IMG/VR virus record: IMGVR_UViG_3300028197_000026 | Location: 1 to 46,735 of that record | Reading direction: 5' to 3' (one strand) | Length of the DNA stretch: 46,735 bases | DNA from: a virus | Shown: piece by piece, positions 28,541 through 36,928 of the stretch | Layout of the letters: each line of letters begins with the position of its first letter | How positions within the stretch are numbered: the stretch's first letter is position 1 | Notes under the pieces: model-generated | The model's input: the letters and a program-made list of their open reading frames with translations, nothing else | What the model was told of the DNA's origin: nothing | Database searches by the model: none | Made by a program: the position numbers and the translations under genes

Positions 28541-30354
28541 GTTATAAACTAAACAAAACAGATGGAACGTTATTAATTGATCTAGTTGATGGATCTTTAG
28601 ATACTACTACAACAAGTATTGGCCTAATTGGTAAAAACTATTCAGGGTTTGGTGAAACACTAAACGAGAACATGATTAAGATGCTAGAAAATTTTGCATC
28701 AACATCTGCTCCTTCAGTACCATTAAAAGGACAACTATGGTACGATAGCACACAAGGTAGAATTAAAGTTTACGATGGTACAACATTTAGAGAAAGTGGC
28801 GGACCAATTGTATCAACTTCACAACCATCAACAATGGTAAGTGGAGACCTTTGGTTAGATAGTTTAAAGAATCAATTATATTTTTATGATGGCACAGACT
28901 TAACACTAGCTGGACCAATATACACAGCTCAACAAGGCAAGTCAGGATTTGAAACTGTTACTGCATTGGATACACAGAATAATAGTAAAACTATTAACAA
29001 GCAGTGGATCGGCGGAGCATTGGTAGGTGTTTGGGCTAACGAAGAATTTACTCCAGCAGTAGGTTACGAAGTACCAGGAATTACAGGAAACGTTAAAAAA
29101 GGATTTACACCAATTGACGGTTCAGCAACTGGATTGGTATATAGAGGCGTAGCAAATGCGGCACTAAACTTAATTAACTCAGCAGGAGTTAGTAAGAGTG
29201 CGGCACAGTTTATACCTGCAGACGCAGATGGTACAACAACAGGTGCATTAACAATTAGTAACACTGGTGGTGTAACGATTGGTACTGCTCAAAACAATAT
29301 ACAAAAAATTGTTGGTACATCATTTGTAAGTGAAAACCAACTATCCAATCATGACTGGAAAGTCAGAGTAAGAAAAACTACAGGATACATTGATGCTATT
29401 ATAGTTGATACATCAGAATCACACGTAGGAATATTTAAAGACGCACCAGGATATACATTACACGTTGGCGGAGACATGAAAGTTGAAGGCGACTTAATAA
29501 TAGCTGGTACACAATTAAATGTTGAAACAACAGTATTAAGAGTAGAAGATAAGAATATTGAACTTGCTATACAATCAGATAGTTCAACAGGTAACAATGC
29601 CGCAGTAGACGGTGGTGGTGTTATTCTTAAATCTTCAGATGATGATAAAGAATTTGTATGGCGTAACGCAGAGCAGGCTTGGACATCAACAGAAAATGTT
29701 GACCTAGCGGCAACTAAAGTTTACAAAGTAAACGGCAACGAAGTTTTAAGCGGAACAGCATTAGGATCAGTTGTAACATCAGCCAACGGTTTAACTAGCA
29801 TTGGTACACTAACTAGTTTAGCAGTAGACAATGTTATAATAAACAATTACGCAATTAGCACATCAGGTAGCGGATTGCAGTTAACAAGTGATGGTTCAAT
29901 CACTATTACTAATAATCAGAAGATTACAGGGTTAGCTGAACCAACAACTAATACTGATGCGGCAACTAAATTTTATGTAGATGATTCATTTGATAATGAA
30001 CCAGTTATTGTACCATTAGATATCACAGGACTAACTAATGCCAATATTGCTACAATTATTGAGGATATTTACCCAGCGGCAACTAAAAAAACAGGATCAT
30101 ATGCTTATGTTCCAACTAGTTCGTTAACGGGTGCAACAGTTACAGGAGTTGATGTAAACTCCGTAGCAAACAAATCATTTGTGGCCGTTGATGCAAACGG
30201 AGTACAAAATCAGAGTGTAGTACAAGATATTGCGTTTACGGACGCGGCAGGAACTGTAAATGCGTCAGTAACCAGAGGGTTGAAACGTTTTAAAGTCCAA
30301 GCAAGTGCTTGGGTGTTTGACACTGATCTAGGTAGCAGTGGCGGACTATGGTAA
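28537..30354 (+). CDS. Tail-fibre-like protein, fibre paralog 2
   Basis: This 605-residue protein is homologous to its two neighbours over about the first 230 residues: IGLIGKNYSGFGETLNENMI, then MLENFAS, GQLWYDSTQG and GDLWLDSLKN. The middle contains a fibre-type module VGIFKDAPGYTLHVGGDMKV followed by VLRVEDKNIELA. The C-terminal ~140 residues are unlike the other two (VIVPLDITGLTNANIATIIE; SVTRGLKRFKVQASAWVF) and carry neither the collar domain nor the YADLAEKYT domain. The start overlaps the previous stop; GGGGAG lies about 11 nt upstream. A structural or receptor-binding fibre role is inferred. Confidence 0.75.
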   Translation: MSYKLNKTDGTLLIDLVDGSLDTTTTSIGLIGKNYSGFGETLNENMIKMLENFASTSAPSVPLKGQLWYDSTQGRIKVYDGTTFRESGGPIVSTSQPSTMVSGDLWLDSLKNQLYFYDGTDLTLAGPIYTAQQGKSGFETVTALDTQNNSKTINKQWIGGALVGVWANEEFTPAVGYEVPGITGNVKKGFTPIDGSATGLVYRGVANAALNLINSAGVSKSAAQFIPADADGTTTGALTISNTGGVTIGTAQNNIQKIVGTSFVSENQLSNHDWKVRVRKTTGYIDAIIVDTSESHVGIFKDAPGYTLHVGGDMKVEGDLIIAGTQLNVETTVLRVEDKNIELAIQSDSSTGNNAAVDGGGVILKSSDDDKEFVWRNAEQAWTSTENVDLAATKVYKVNGNEVLSGTALGSVVTSANGLTSIGTLTSLAVDNVIINNYAISTSGSGLQLTSDGSITITNNQKITGLAEPTTNTDAATKFYVDDSFDNEPVIVPLDITGLTNANIATIIEDIYPAATKKTGSYAYVPTSSLTGATVTGVDVNSVANKSFVAVDANGVQNQSVVQDIAFTDAAGTVNASVTRGLKRFKVQASAWVFDTDLGSSGGLW

Positions 30355-30356
30355 AA

Positions 30357-30364
30357 GATAAATA
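30357..30364 (+). promoter_or_regulatory. Late promoter (GATAAATA) for fibre paralog 3
   Basis: GATAAATA lies 3 nt after the stop of the second fibre gene. A start near 30370 leaves a 16-nt leader with AGGGG (30372-30376), 9 nt before the ATG at 30386. Confidence 0.6.
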
Positions 30365-30385
30365 GTAACATAGGGGTTAATAACA

Positions 30386-31873
30386 ATGGCATATACTATA
30401 GACAGATACAGTGGCGTTACTTTAACAACAGTTGAAGATGGCACAGTTGACCAAACTACCGATATCAAGCTCGTAGGTAAAAACTACGCTGGATACGGTG
30501 AAATACAGAATGAGAATTTTTTACATCTGCTAGAGAATTTTAGCGGAGCTTCACAACCACCCAAAGCGATTTCAGGGCAAATTTGGTTTGATGCTACAGC
30601 ATCTAAACTTAAATTTTATGATGGTTCTAAATTTAGAACAACAGGCGGTGCAGAAGTAAGTGCAACACAACCAGCTGGTTTAGCCACTGGTGATTTATGG
30701 TGGGATAGCACAAACGAACAATTATACGCATACAACGGAACAGGTTACGTGTTAGTTGGACCACAAGGTAGTGGTTCTACAGTAACACAGATGAAAACAG
30801 TAACAGTACGTGATACAACTAGTACAAATAGAGTAGTCATTCAAGCCATTGTTAATGATGAAGTAATTTATATCATTAGTGCAGTATCATTTACTATTGA
30901 TTCAACTGATCCTACAAATGCAATTACAGGATTTGATGTAATCAAAAAAGGTTTAACCCTAAGAAACACAATGAATGCATCAGGCGGTGTTACAACTTCA
31001 ACAGATTACTATTGGGGTACAGCAAGTAACTCATTAAAACTTGGTGGATTTACTGCTTCAGACTTTGCACTAGCAGGGTCAGGATCATTTACATCACTTG
31101 TTAGCTTTGCAGATGCAGGTATTTCAATTGGTGATTCAAACGATCTTAAGATTTTCATTGAAAGTGATAACCAAGCTGTTATACAAAACGATGTAGGTAC
31201 AGTAATTAAAATAAGAGTTGATGATACACTAGGTGTAGCACAAGATCCGTTGCACATTTACGCAACAGATGTAAGACCATCAGCAAATAATACATTTAAT
31301 ATTGGTACATCATCAGCAAAATTTAATACAATGTATGCAACAACATTTAGTGGTACAGCTTCACAGGCTTCAACACTAGCCGTTGGAGCAAATTATCGTT
31401 CAGGATCAACAGCGGCAACTAATGATACAGTAGCAGTTAGAGATGGTGCAGGTAATTTAGTAGCAAACTTATTTACAGGTACAGCTACACAGGCACAATA
31501 TGCTGACTTGGCTGAGAAATATACCACTACAGAAGAATTTCCAGTAGGTACTATTATGACAGTAGTAATAGCAGATCCTACAGAGTCAATTGATGCCGAG
31601 ATGGAGGCTTGTAGTGAAAACGAAATACCATGTGGAGTTATATCTGAGAAACCAGCTTACTTGATGAATGCAGATGCAGACGGTCAAGCAGTTGCACTTA
31701 AAGGTAGAGTTCCAGTTAGAGTTACAGGACTTATTATTAAAGGTGAGCCTATATATACAGCAATGGAAGGTATAGGTGATCAAGACAACACTAAAGGTAC
31801 AATGGTAGGTATTGCACTAGAAAACAATGACGAAGATGGCGAGAAGCTCGTAGAAGTCTTCTTAAAAGTATAA
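30386..31873 (+). CDS. Tail-fibre-like protein, fibre paralog 3
   Basis: A 495-residue third member of the set. It shares the N-terminal repeat (KLVGKNYAGYGEIQNENFLH, GQIWFDATASKLKFYDGS, GDLWWDSTNEQLYAYNGT). The C-terminal ~125 residues start at YADLAEKYTTTEEFPVGTIM and run to IALENNDEDGEKLVEVFLKV. This is a domain often seen at the ends of fibre-like proteins of marine phages; it resembles the peptidase-G2-like fibre tips, but I see no clear catalytic set. ATG start with AGGGG upstream. It has its own late promoter, unlike paralog 2. Confidence 0.75.
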   Translation: MAYTIDRYSGVTLTTVEDGTVDQTTDIKLVGKNYAGYGEIQNENFLHLLENFSGASQPPKAISGQIWFDATASKLKFYDGSKFRTTGGAEVSATQPAGLATGDLWWDSTNEQLYAYNGTGYVLVGPQGSGSTVTQMKTVTVRDTTSTNRVVIQAIVNDEVIYIISAVSFTIDSTDPTNAITGFDVIKKGLTLRNTMNASGGVTTSTDYYWGTASNSLKLGGFTASDFALAGSGSFTSLVSFADAGISIGDSNDLKIFIESDNQAVIQNDVGTVIKIRVDDTLGVAQDPLHIYATDVRPSANNTFNIGTSSAKFNTMYATTFSGTASQASTLAVGANYRSGSTAATNDTVAVRDGAGNLVANLFTGTATQAQYADLAEKYTTTEEFPVGTIMTVVIADPTESIDAEMEACSENEIPCGVISEKPAYLMNADADGQAVALKGRVPVRVTGLIIKGEPIYTAMEGIGDQDNTKGTMVGIALENNDEDGEKLVEVFLKV

Positions 31874-31884
31874 AGGTAAACTAA

Positions 31885-32775
31885 ATGGCAATCGGCGATA
31901 TAATCACAGCGGCAAGATATAACAACTTGCAATCAAGAGTAGAAACTGTAATGGGAACTGGCTCTGGTGACGATGGTTACGGTCAATCATTAAATTCAAG
32001 TCAAGTTTCAGCAAATACTACAATTAATGCAACTCATATGTCAACACTTTATACTGACATGGCAAACGGTAGAGTACACCAAACAGGTACAGCACCAACA
32101 GAGATTGCAATTATTGCCTCAGCAGATACTATCTTAGACAGCGACACAGTTAACAAAAAAGGTGTTGCACAGTTTGAGAACTTAACAACCACTTTAGAAA
32201 ACGATAAGTTTGCAATTCACAGTAGTCAAGCTACAGCAGAAGCGGCCACTACAGCAACATATACAAGTTCATGGAACGGTACATTAATACATTTACTAGA
32301 TGTTACATTTAGTACAGCTGATCACAGAAGACAGTTTTTTAATGCAGGTGGAGAAATCCGTTTTGCAAGTAATATTACATACACAGGCTCTAGTGCAAAA
32401 ACTATTGACTGGATGAACGTACTTGTAAATATGGGAACTATTAAAATGGGGTACACGGCAACAAGTGCAACTGGTTCAGGGTCAGGTTCAACAACAGGAT
32501 TTCATGATTTAACAACTTCCTTCCAAACACTTTTTGTTAAAAACGGTACTGGCTTATATGCGGCCAACAACTACACACTAAAAGCTAAATTGGTTGGTAC
32601 AACTCAAATACAATTCCAAGCAGAATGGAACGATGCAGACACTGGTAATCCAAACTACGATGAAAACGTGCTAGGTACTGTAAACAGTACTGTTACACAA
32701 TATCGTGCAACAGGTGTTTACGTAGAACTTCCAACTCCAACACACAGTACGAACGCAGGTTCAAACTTAACATAG
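31885..32775 (+). CDS. Virion structural protein, probable fibre/baseplate component
   Basis: A 296-residue protein whose opening (GDIITAARYNNLQSRVETVM, GYGQSLNS) resembles small structural proteins found after the fibre genes in marine T4-like phages. The rest is beta-rich and Ser/Thr/Gly-rich (HRRQFFNAGGEIRFASNITY; LFVKNGTGLYAANNYTLKAK). Conserved aromatic and Gly positions suggest a jelly-roll-type virion protein, but no function is recognised. It follows paralog 3 by 11 nt with AAAGGT as a moderate ribosome site, and is probably cotranscribed with it. Confidence 0.65.
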   Translation: MAIGDIITAARYNNLQSRVETVMGTGSGDDGYGQSLNSSQVSANTTINATHMSTLYTDMANGRVHQTGTAPTEIAIIASADTILDSDTVNKKGVAQFENLTTTLENDKFAIHSSQATAEAATTATYTSSWNGTLIHLLDVTFSTADHRRQFFNAGGEIRFASNITYTGSSAKTIDWMNVLVNMGTIKMGYTATSATGSGSGSTTGFHDLTTSFQTLFVKNGTGLYAANNYTLKAKLVGTTQIQFQAEWNDADTGNPNYDENVLGTVNSTVTQYRATGVYVELPTPTHSTNAGSNLT

Positions 32776-32813
32776 TCTACTAAATTTTTGTCTAAATAGT
32801 TGTAGGAGACTAT
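32772..32813 (+). promoter_or_regulatory. Hairpin across the ribosome site of the 32.8 kb gene
   Basis: ATAGTCT (32772-32778) is a perfect 7-bp complement of AGACTAT (32807-32813). The right arm covers the end of the Shine-Dalgarno AGGAG (32804-32808). The late promoter lies in the loop, so a late transcript would lack the left arm. T4 genes e and soc use this kind of arrangement to block translation of read-through RNA. Confidence 0.35.
32791..32798 (+). promoter_or_regulatory. Late promoter (TCTAAATA) for the 32.8 kb gene and the accessory operon
   Basis: TAAATA at 32793-32798. A start near 32804 would fall at the first base of AGGAG, giving an 11-nt leader to the ATG at 32815. Confidence 0.5.
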
Positions 32814-32814
32814 T

Positions 32815-33171
32815 ATGGATGAACGTTTACAAAAAGCTCTAGATTTTTCCAATTACATGGTGACGCTTAATAATCAAAAGCGAATCCTAAAAGAGAAGTT
32901 TTTGGAAAGCAGAGTACACTATTTTAACGGTGGACAATTTTCAGTAACACAGGAACTATTAACGTTCTGTGGTATGCTTGTTGAAAAAGATGACACAAAA
33001 AATATCGTTATAATTGACGATAATGATACCCCCATTAGAATAGCAGACTTAGAAGAGTTTCTTGACGATATTTTAAATATCTATTTTACATCAGCAAATG
33101 AATATCATACCGAATACGAAAAAATAAGAACCAAACGTAAGGTATCGGGACTTGTTGAGCATGAAGAGTAA
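32815..33171 (+). CDS. Small conserved T4-like phage protein, unknown function
   Basis: A 118-residue acidic protein: KALDFSNYMVTLNNQKRILK, YFNGGQFSVTQELLTF, IIDDNDTPIRIADLEEFLDD. It resembles small proteins that follow the structural genes in marine T4-like phages; I do not know a function. The sequence is predicted mostly helical with a central beta hairpin. It starts the segment that leads into the glycosyltransferase operon, with AGGAG 6 nt before the ATG. It overlaps the next gene by 11 nt. Confidence 0.7.
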   Translation: MDERLQKALDFSNYMVTLNNQKRILKEKFLESRVHYFNGGQFSVTQELLTFCGMLVEKDDTKNIVIIDDNDTPIRIADLEEFLDDILNIYFTSANEYHTEYEKIRTKRKVSGLVEHEE

Positions 33172-34009
33172 AGGTGCATTAATCTTTGCTCGTAATAATG
33201 CACAAATAGATTATATCAAACAAGCCCATTATTCAGCAAAACGTATCAAACGGTATCTTAATATACCGACTAGTATCGTTACGGATAGTGTAGACTATCT
33301 TAAAGAAAAGTATGCCGACTGGCTAGAAGTATTTGATGTAGTAATTGAAGTTCCTTTCACTAACAACTCAACAACCAAAAGATATTTTGATGGTTCAGGT
33401 GTTGCAAAACACTTAGAATTTAAGAATGATATGCGTACCAAAGCATATGAGCTATCGCCTTATGATGAAACAATACTGTTAGACAGTGATTACGTTATTG
33501 CTAATGACCTATTCAAACATTGTTTTGAACAAGACCATGATTTTTTAATATACAAAGATGCACATGATCTAACAGGACATAGAGATGCAGAAGAATTTAA
33601 GAAAATAAGTGATACAAGTGTGGACTTTTACTGGGCCACTGTTATATACTTTAGAAAAACAGAAACAAACAAGGTATTCTTTGACCTAACCAAACATATA
33701 CAAGAGAACTGGGACCACTATAACAGTATCTTCCAAGTTAACAGAGGACTATTTAGAAATGATCATGTGTTTAGTGTAGCAATACATATAATGAACGGTT
33801 ACCAAGAGGGTGACTTTGCTCATAAGCTACCTGGCAAAAAGTATTACACAGCAGATAGAGATATATTATGGGATCTCAAGGACGATAACTTTTTATTCTT
33901 GTTAGAAAAAGAAAAGTTTCTCGGAGAGTATACTCCTCTGCGTATTAAAGGAAGTAGTATCCATGTCATGAACAAGTTTAGCCTTAATAGGATGATCGAT
34001 AATGAGTAA
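33161..34009 (+). CDS. GT-A glycosyltransferase-like protein (paralog A)
   Basis: A 282-residue protein with a GT8/GT-A-like layout: an N-terminal Rossmann-like strand (GALIFARNNAQIDYIKQAHY), then SPYDETILLDSDYVI at about residue 105, where DSD fits the metal-binding DXD motif for a nucleotide-sugar donor. It is paralogous to the next gene (SPYDETIVLDTDMLV). I chose ATG at 33161 over in-frame TTG codons at 33152 and 33155, because the protein then begins MKSKGALIFA like its paralog MSKGFVLIA; there is no strong ribosome site for any choice. It overlaps the previous gene by 11 nt and the next by 8 nt. Substrate unknown. Confidence 0.7.
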   Translation: MKSKGALIFARNNAQIDYIKQAHYSAKRIKRYLNIPTSIVTDSVDYLKEKYADWLEVFDVVIEVPFTNNSTTKRYFDGSGVAKHLEFKNDMRTKAYELSPYDETILLDSDYVIANDLFKHCFEQDHDFLIYKDAHDLTGHRDAEEFKKISDTSVDFYWATVIYFRKTETNKVFFDLTKHIQENWDHYNSIFQVNRGLFRNDHVFSVAIHIMNGYQEGDFAHKLPGKKYYTADRDILWDLKDDNFLFLLEKEKFLGEYTPLRIKGSSIHVMNKFSLNRMIDNE

Positions 34010-34835
34010 AGGCTTTGTATTAATAGCACAAAACAGCGAATACGATTACGTACAGCAGGCGTGTGCGTTGGCTATGAGTATTAGAGCTACTAATGAAGCT
34101 AACATCTGTTTAATAACCAACGATAAAGTGCCATCTAGGTATGAAAAGTTGTTTGATGTTATCAAACCTATACCATGGACTGATGATGCTAAGGATAATG
34201 AATGGAAGGTAGACAATCGTTGGAAGTTATACCATGCAAGTCCGTATGATGAGACCATTGTACTTGATACAGATATGTTAGTACTACAAAATTTAGACAG
34301 TTGGTGGAAACTTTTGTCTAATTACGAAGTATTCTATACCTCCAATGTATATACTTATAGGGGTGAACGTGTAGATGACCATTATTATAGAAAAGTTTTT
34401 AGAGCAAACAATTTACCTAACGTGTACTGTGGATTTCACTACTTTAAAAAGTGCGACTTTGCAAAAGAGTTTTATTCAATGCTAGAAGTTGTTATGAATA
34501 ACTGGCAATTATTCTATGGAAAGTTTGCTAAAGAACAATATCAAAAATTTTTAAGTGTAGATACTAGCACAGCTATTGTAACAAAGATATTAGACTGTGA
34601 AGATAAGATTACAAACAAACGTGTTAAGTTTCCAACGTTTACACATATGAAACCTCATATACAAGGTTGGAAAAACAGTAGTGCTACTTGGCGTAGCAGA
34701 GTAGGTGCATACCTTACAGATGATTTAACACTTAAGATAGGTAATCATTTACAAACAGGAATATTTCATTACACAGAAAAAGACTTTCTAGATGATGATA
34801 AAATTAGTAAGTACGAGAATTATTTAAAAATATGA
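34002..34835 (+). CDS. GT-A glycosyltransferase-like protein (paralog B)
   Basis: A 277-residue paralog of the preceding gene. The first strand is KGFVLIAQNSEYDYVQQACA; the DXD-type motif is in ETIVLDTDMLVLQNLDSWWK at about residue 84. A later FHYFKKCDFAKEFYSMLEVV and THMKPHIQGW match the layout of GT8-like enzymes (metal/donor-binding His near the end). AGGA lies 8 nt before the ATG, inside the previous gene. It shares a 4-nt ATGA overlap with the next gene. It probably transfers a sugar from a nucleotide-sugar in the cytoplasm; acceptor unknown. Confidence 0.75.
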   Translation: MSKGFVLIAQNSEYDYVQQACALAMSIRATNEANICLITNDKVPSRYEKLFDVIKPIPWTDDAKDNEWKVDNRWKLYHASPYDETIVLDTDMLVLQNLDSWWKLLSNYEVFYTSNVYTYRGERVDDHYYRKVFRANNLPNVYCGFHYFKKCDFAKEFYSMLEVVMNNWQLFYGKFAKEQYQKFLSVDTSTAIVTKILDCEDKITNKRVKFPTFTHMKPHIQGWKNSSATWRSRVGAYLTDDLTLKIGNHLQTGIFHYTEKDFLDDDKISKYENYLKI

Positions 34836-35419
34836 AATTAGGTATACAATTAGTTAGCGAACGTTATGCAGTCTTTAATCCTACAACAGGAGAACTGTTA
34901 TCGTTGCCTAATACAAAGCCAACCGAAGGTAGTTTTATATCAGTTGCAGAAGATGATGTAAAAGGAATACTTGACGGATCAGAAAGCATGAACTTTTATT
35001 ATGTTCATTATTTTAAAAGAGCTAATACATATGAACTTAGACAGCGTAGCAATCACGATATCGATAGTTACTTTGTAAATGACCTTATACATGAAATTCC
35101 TACAGAAGCTGATAATCCAGATATCACAGTAACTAAAAATGTAAAAGACACCTGTTGGAAAATTACTATTGGTGGCGATTTAGAAATGAATATACTAGCA
35201 CAAAAGATTAGTTTAACAAAAACACAAATTAGTTTTAGTGTTACAAAGAAAGACGACCCAAATATACTGTATAAAACACTAAAGTTTTCATTTGATGAAC
35301 TAATTAATGGAAAGTATGTGGTATTACCGTTTTCAGACAAGTTTGAGTTTGACAACGAGACAGTTTCAGTGTATACTATTAAAAAGTTTGACAGTTACAA
35401 ATACGAGGAGATACTATGA
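34832..35419 (+). CDS. Unknown protein in the glycosyltransferase operon
   Basis: A 195-residue protein I do not recognise. It begins MKLGIQLVSERYAVFNPTTG and is rich in alternating beta-strand patterns (ITVTKNVKDTCWKITIGG, TQISFSVTKKDDPNILYKTL), without a signal peptide or membrane segment. It overlaps both neighbours by 4 nt (ATGA at each end), so it is translated with the glycosyltransferases. No clear Shine-Dalgarno precedes the ATG, which points to translational coupling. Confidence 0.6.
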   Translation: MKLGIQLVSERYAVFNPTTGELLSLPNTKPTEGSFISVAEDDVKGILDGSESMNFYYVHYFKRANTYELRQRSNHDIDSYFVNDLIHEIPTEADNPDITVTKNVKDTCWKITIGGDLEMNILAQKISLTKTQISFSVTKKDDPNILYKTLKFSFDELINGKYVVLPFSDKFEFDNETVSVYTIKKFDSYKYEEIL

Positions 35420-36057
35420 AGTCTGTAATACTAGCTGAAAACATTGTTAAAGGTTCTGGAGGACACGGTCTTAAGAAAGCCCAGCTTGTTAAGATCTTTG
35501 ATAAAATAGATAATTTGGAAGATTTCACATATACATTAAAAAAAGTATTAGAGCATGGAGGCAAGGATTACCTTACAACACAATCTCATCAATTATCTCC
35601 ACCTGCATTTAGTAATTTTACTAAATGGCATCATATTGATGAAAAGCATGACCTAAGTTGGGGCTTTGATAAAAAAGATGCAGGGTGTTATATGTATGGA
35701 TTGTTTAGAGACAAGCCTCCTGCAAATGCAGATGTACTACAACCAGGTGTAATATACATTGGTGAAAGTAGAGCAACAACTAGGAACTGTATGTTAGGTA
35801 GACGCACAGACTTTAAAGGAACAGTACGTAATAATAGACTGTCACCATATGGGTGTGGAACAGCATTTAAAGAAAAGTATGGTAAAGAAACAATAGGATA
35901 TGTTTATCAAGCATACTTGCCAATGCACAATAGTTTAGTTAAAGACCGTGAACTTGATATGTTGGTTATGTTTTATAAGTATCATGGAAGTATACCAGAA
36001 TGTAATCCACCTAGTGATCTACGTAGGGTACAGTTAAGGATAGAAAATGAAAATTAA
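35416..36057 (+). CDS. GIY-YIG-like nuclease domain protein (tentative)
   Basis: A 213-residue protein. Around residues 92-125 there is CYMYGLF, then ~15 residues and VIYIGES, then R...C.LGRR.DF, which fits the GIY...YIG pattern followed by a conserved arginine; the later KDRELDMLVMF and ECNPPSDL could supply the acidic residue and Asn. GIY-YIG domains are found in homing endonucleases and repair nucleases. The spacing between the two halves is longer than usual (about 15-18 rather than 10-11). GAGGAG lies 5 nt before the ATG. It sits inside a sugar operon rather than next to an intron or a split gene, so a homing role is not evident. Confidence 0.55.
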   Translation: MKSVILAENIVKGSGGHGLKKAQLVKIFDKIDNLEDFTYTLKKVLEHGGKDYLTTQSHQLSPPAFSNFTKWHHIDEKHDLSWGFDKKDAGCYMYGLFRDKPPANADVLQPGVIYIGESRATTRNCMLGRRTDFKGTVRNNRLSPYGCGTAFKEKYGKETIGYVYQAYLPMHNSLVKDRELDMLVMFYKYHGSIPECNPPSDLRRVQLRIENEN

Positions 36058-36928
36058 TATTGCAGAACAGGATATCATATTTTTAAGTTATGATGAGCCT
36101 AATGCAGAAAAGAATTATGTTGATCTAGTTAATAAAGTGCCGTGGGCAAAACGTGTACATGGCGTAGATGGGTCAGATGCGGCACACAAAGCCTGTGCAG
36201 AATTATCAGATACAAAACACTTTGTTACAGTAGACGGTGATACAATAATTGATCAGAAGTTTTTAGATGTAGTTCTTGATCTAGATGAATTAGGTGTAGA
36301 TGATGACTACCAATTTAGTTGGTGTGGTAATATTGATATCAACGGATTGAAGTATGGTAACGGAAGTTTAAAGATGTGGACTAAAGACTTTGTTGCCAAT
36401 ATGAAAACACACGAAAACACCGATGGTTCAGATGATACACAGATAGAGTTTTGTTACTTTGACAACTATTATCAACTTAATCAAAACTACTCAACAAGTA
36501 TTATTAGTTCAACTCCACATCAAGCCTGGAGAGCAGGATTTAGAGAAGGTGTTAAGATGTCACTAAACAGAGGTGCAAAGGTACAAGACCTTGCAAACAA
36601 CACTTGGTGGCAAAATTATCATAGACTGCTTGTCTGGTTGAATGTTGGTGCAGATGTTGATAACGGATTGTATGCTGTTATGGGTGCAAGAGACGGTTGT
36701 CAAAAGATCTTAGCAACCGATTGGGATCATTCTGTAACAAGAGATTTTAAATGGCTTAATGAATACTGGAATGAAATTAAAGACTATCCTGTAGAACAAA
36801 TGATTGCTGAGTACGGACAAGTATTACAAGAGCAAGGCTTGCCTATAAGCAAGGTTGCACTAGATGAGGAGCAAAGTAAATTTTTTAAAGCTGTTTATGT
36901 AAACAGTGATAGAGTTTTAGGTAGGTAA
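36047..36928 (+). CDS. Glycosyltransferase-like protein, type 2 (paralog 1)
   Basis: A 293-residue protein: DIIFLSYDEPNAEKNYVDLV, then AKRVHGVDGSDAAHKACAEL, then HFVTVDGDTIID near residues 58-70, where DGD resembles the DXD motif of GT-A transferases. It is clearly paralogous to the 42508-43203 gene (FISYNEPDAN, AKRVHGVKGIHNAH, VIDGDAD). Both also share a later AWRAGFRE/TWKSAFRE motif (F.E.VK.S). AAGGA lies 6 nt before the ATG. It overlaps the radical SAM gene by one base, and the same pairing recurs at 42.5 kb. Function and acceptor are inferred only. Confidence 0.65.
   Translation: MKINIAEQDIIFLSYDEPNAEKNYVDLVNKVPWAKRVHGVDGSDAAHKACAELSDTKHFVTVDGDTIIDQKFLDVVLDLDELGVDDDYQFSWCGNIDINGLKYGNGSLKMWTKDFVANMKTHENTDGSDDTQIEFCYFDNYYQLNQNYSTSIISSTPHQAWRAGFREGVKMSLNRGAKVQDLANNTWWQNYHRLLVWLNVGADVDNGLYAVMGARDGCQKILATDWDHSVTRDFKWLNEYWNEIKDYPVEQMIAEYGQVLQEQGLPISKVALDEEQSKFFKAVYVNSDRVLGR

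Noticed and set aside
34832-35419. Unknown 195-residue protein as a peptidase or transferase
   Set aside because: No catalytic motif could be seen; left as unknown.
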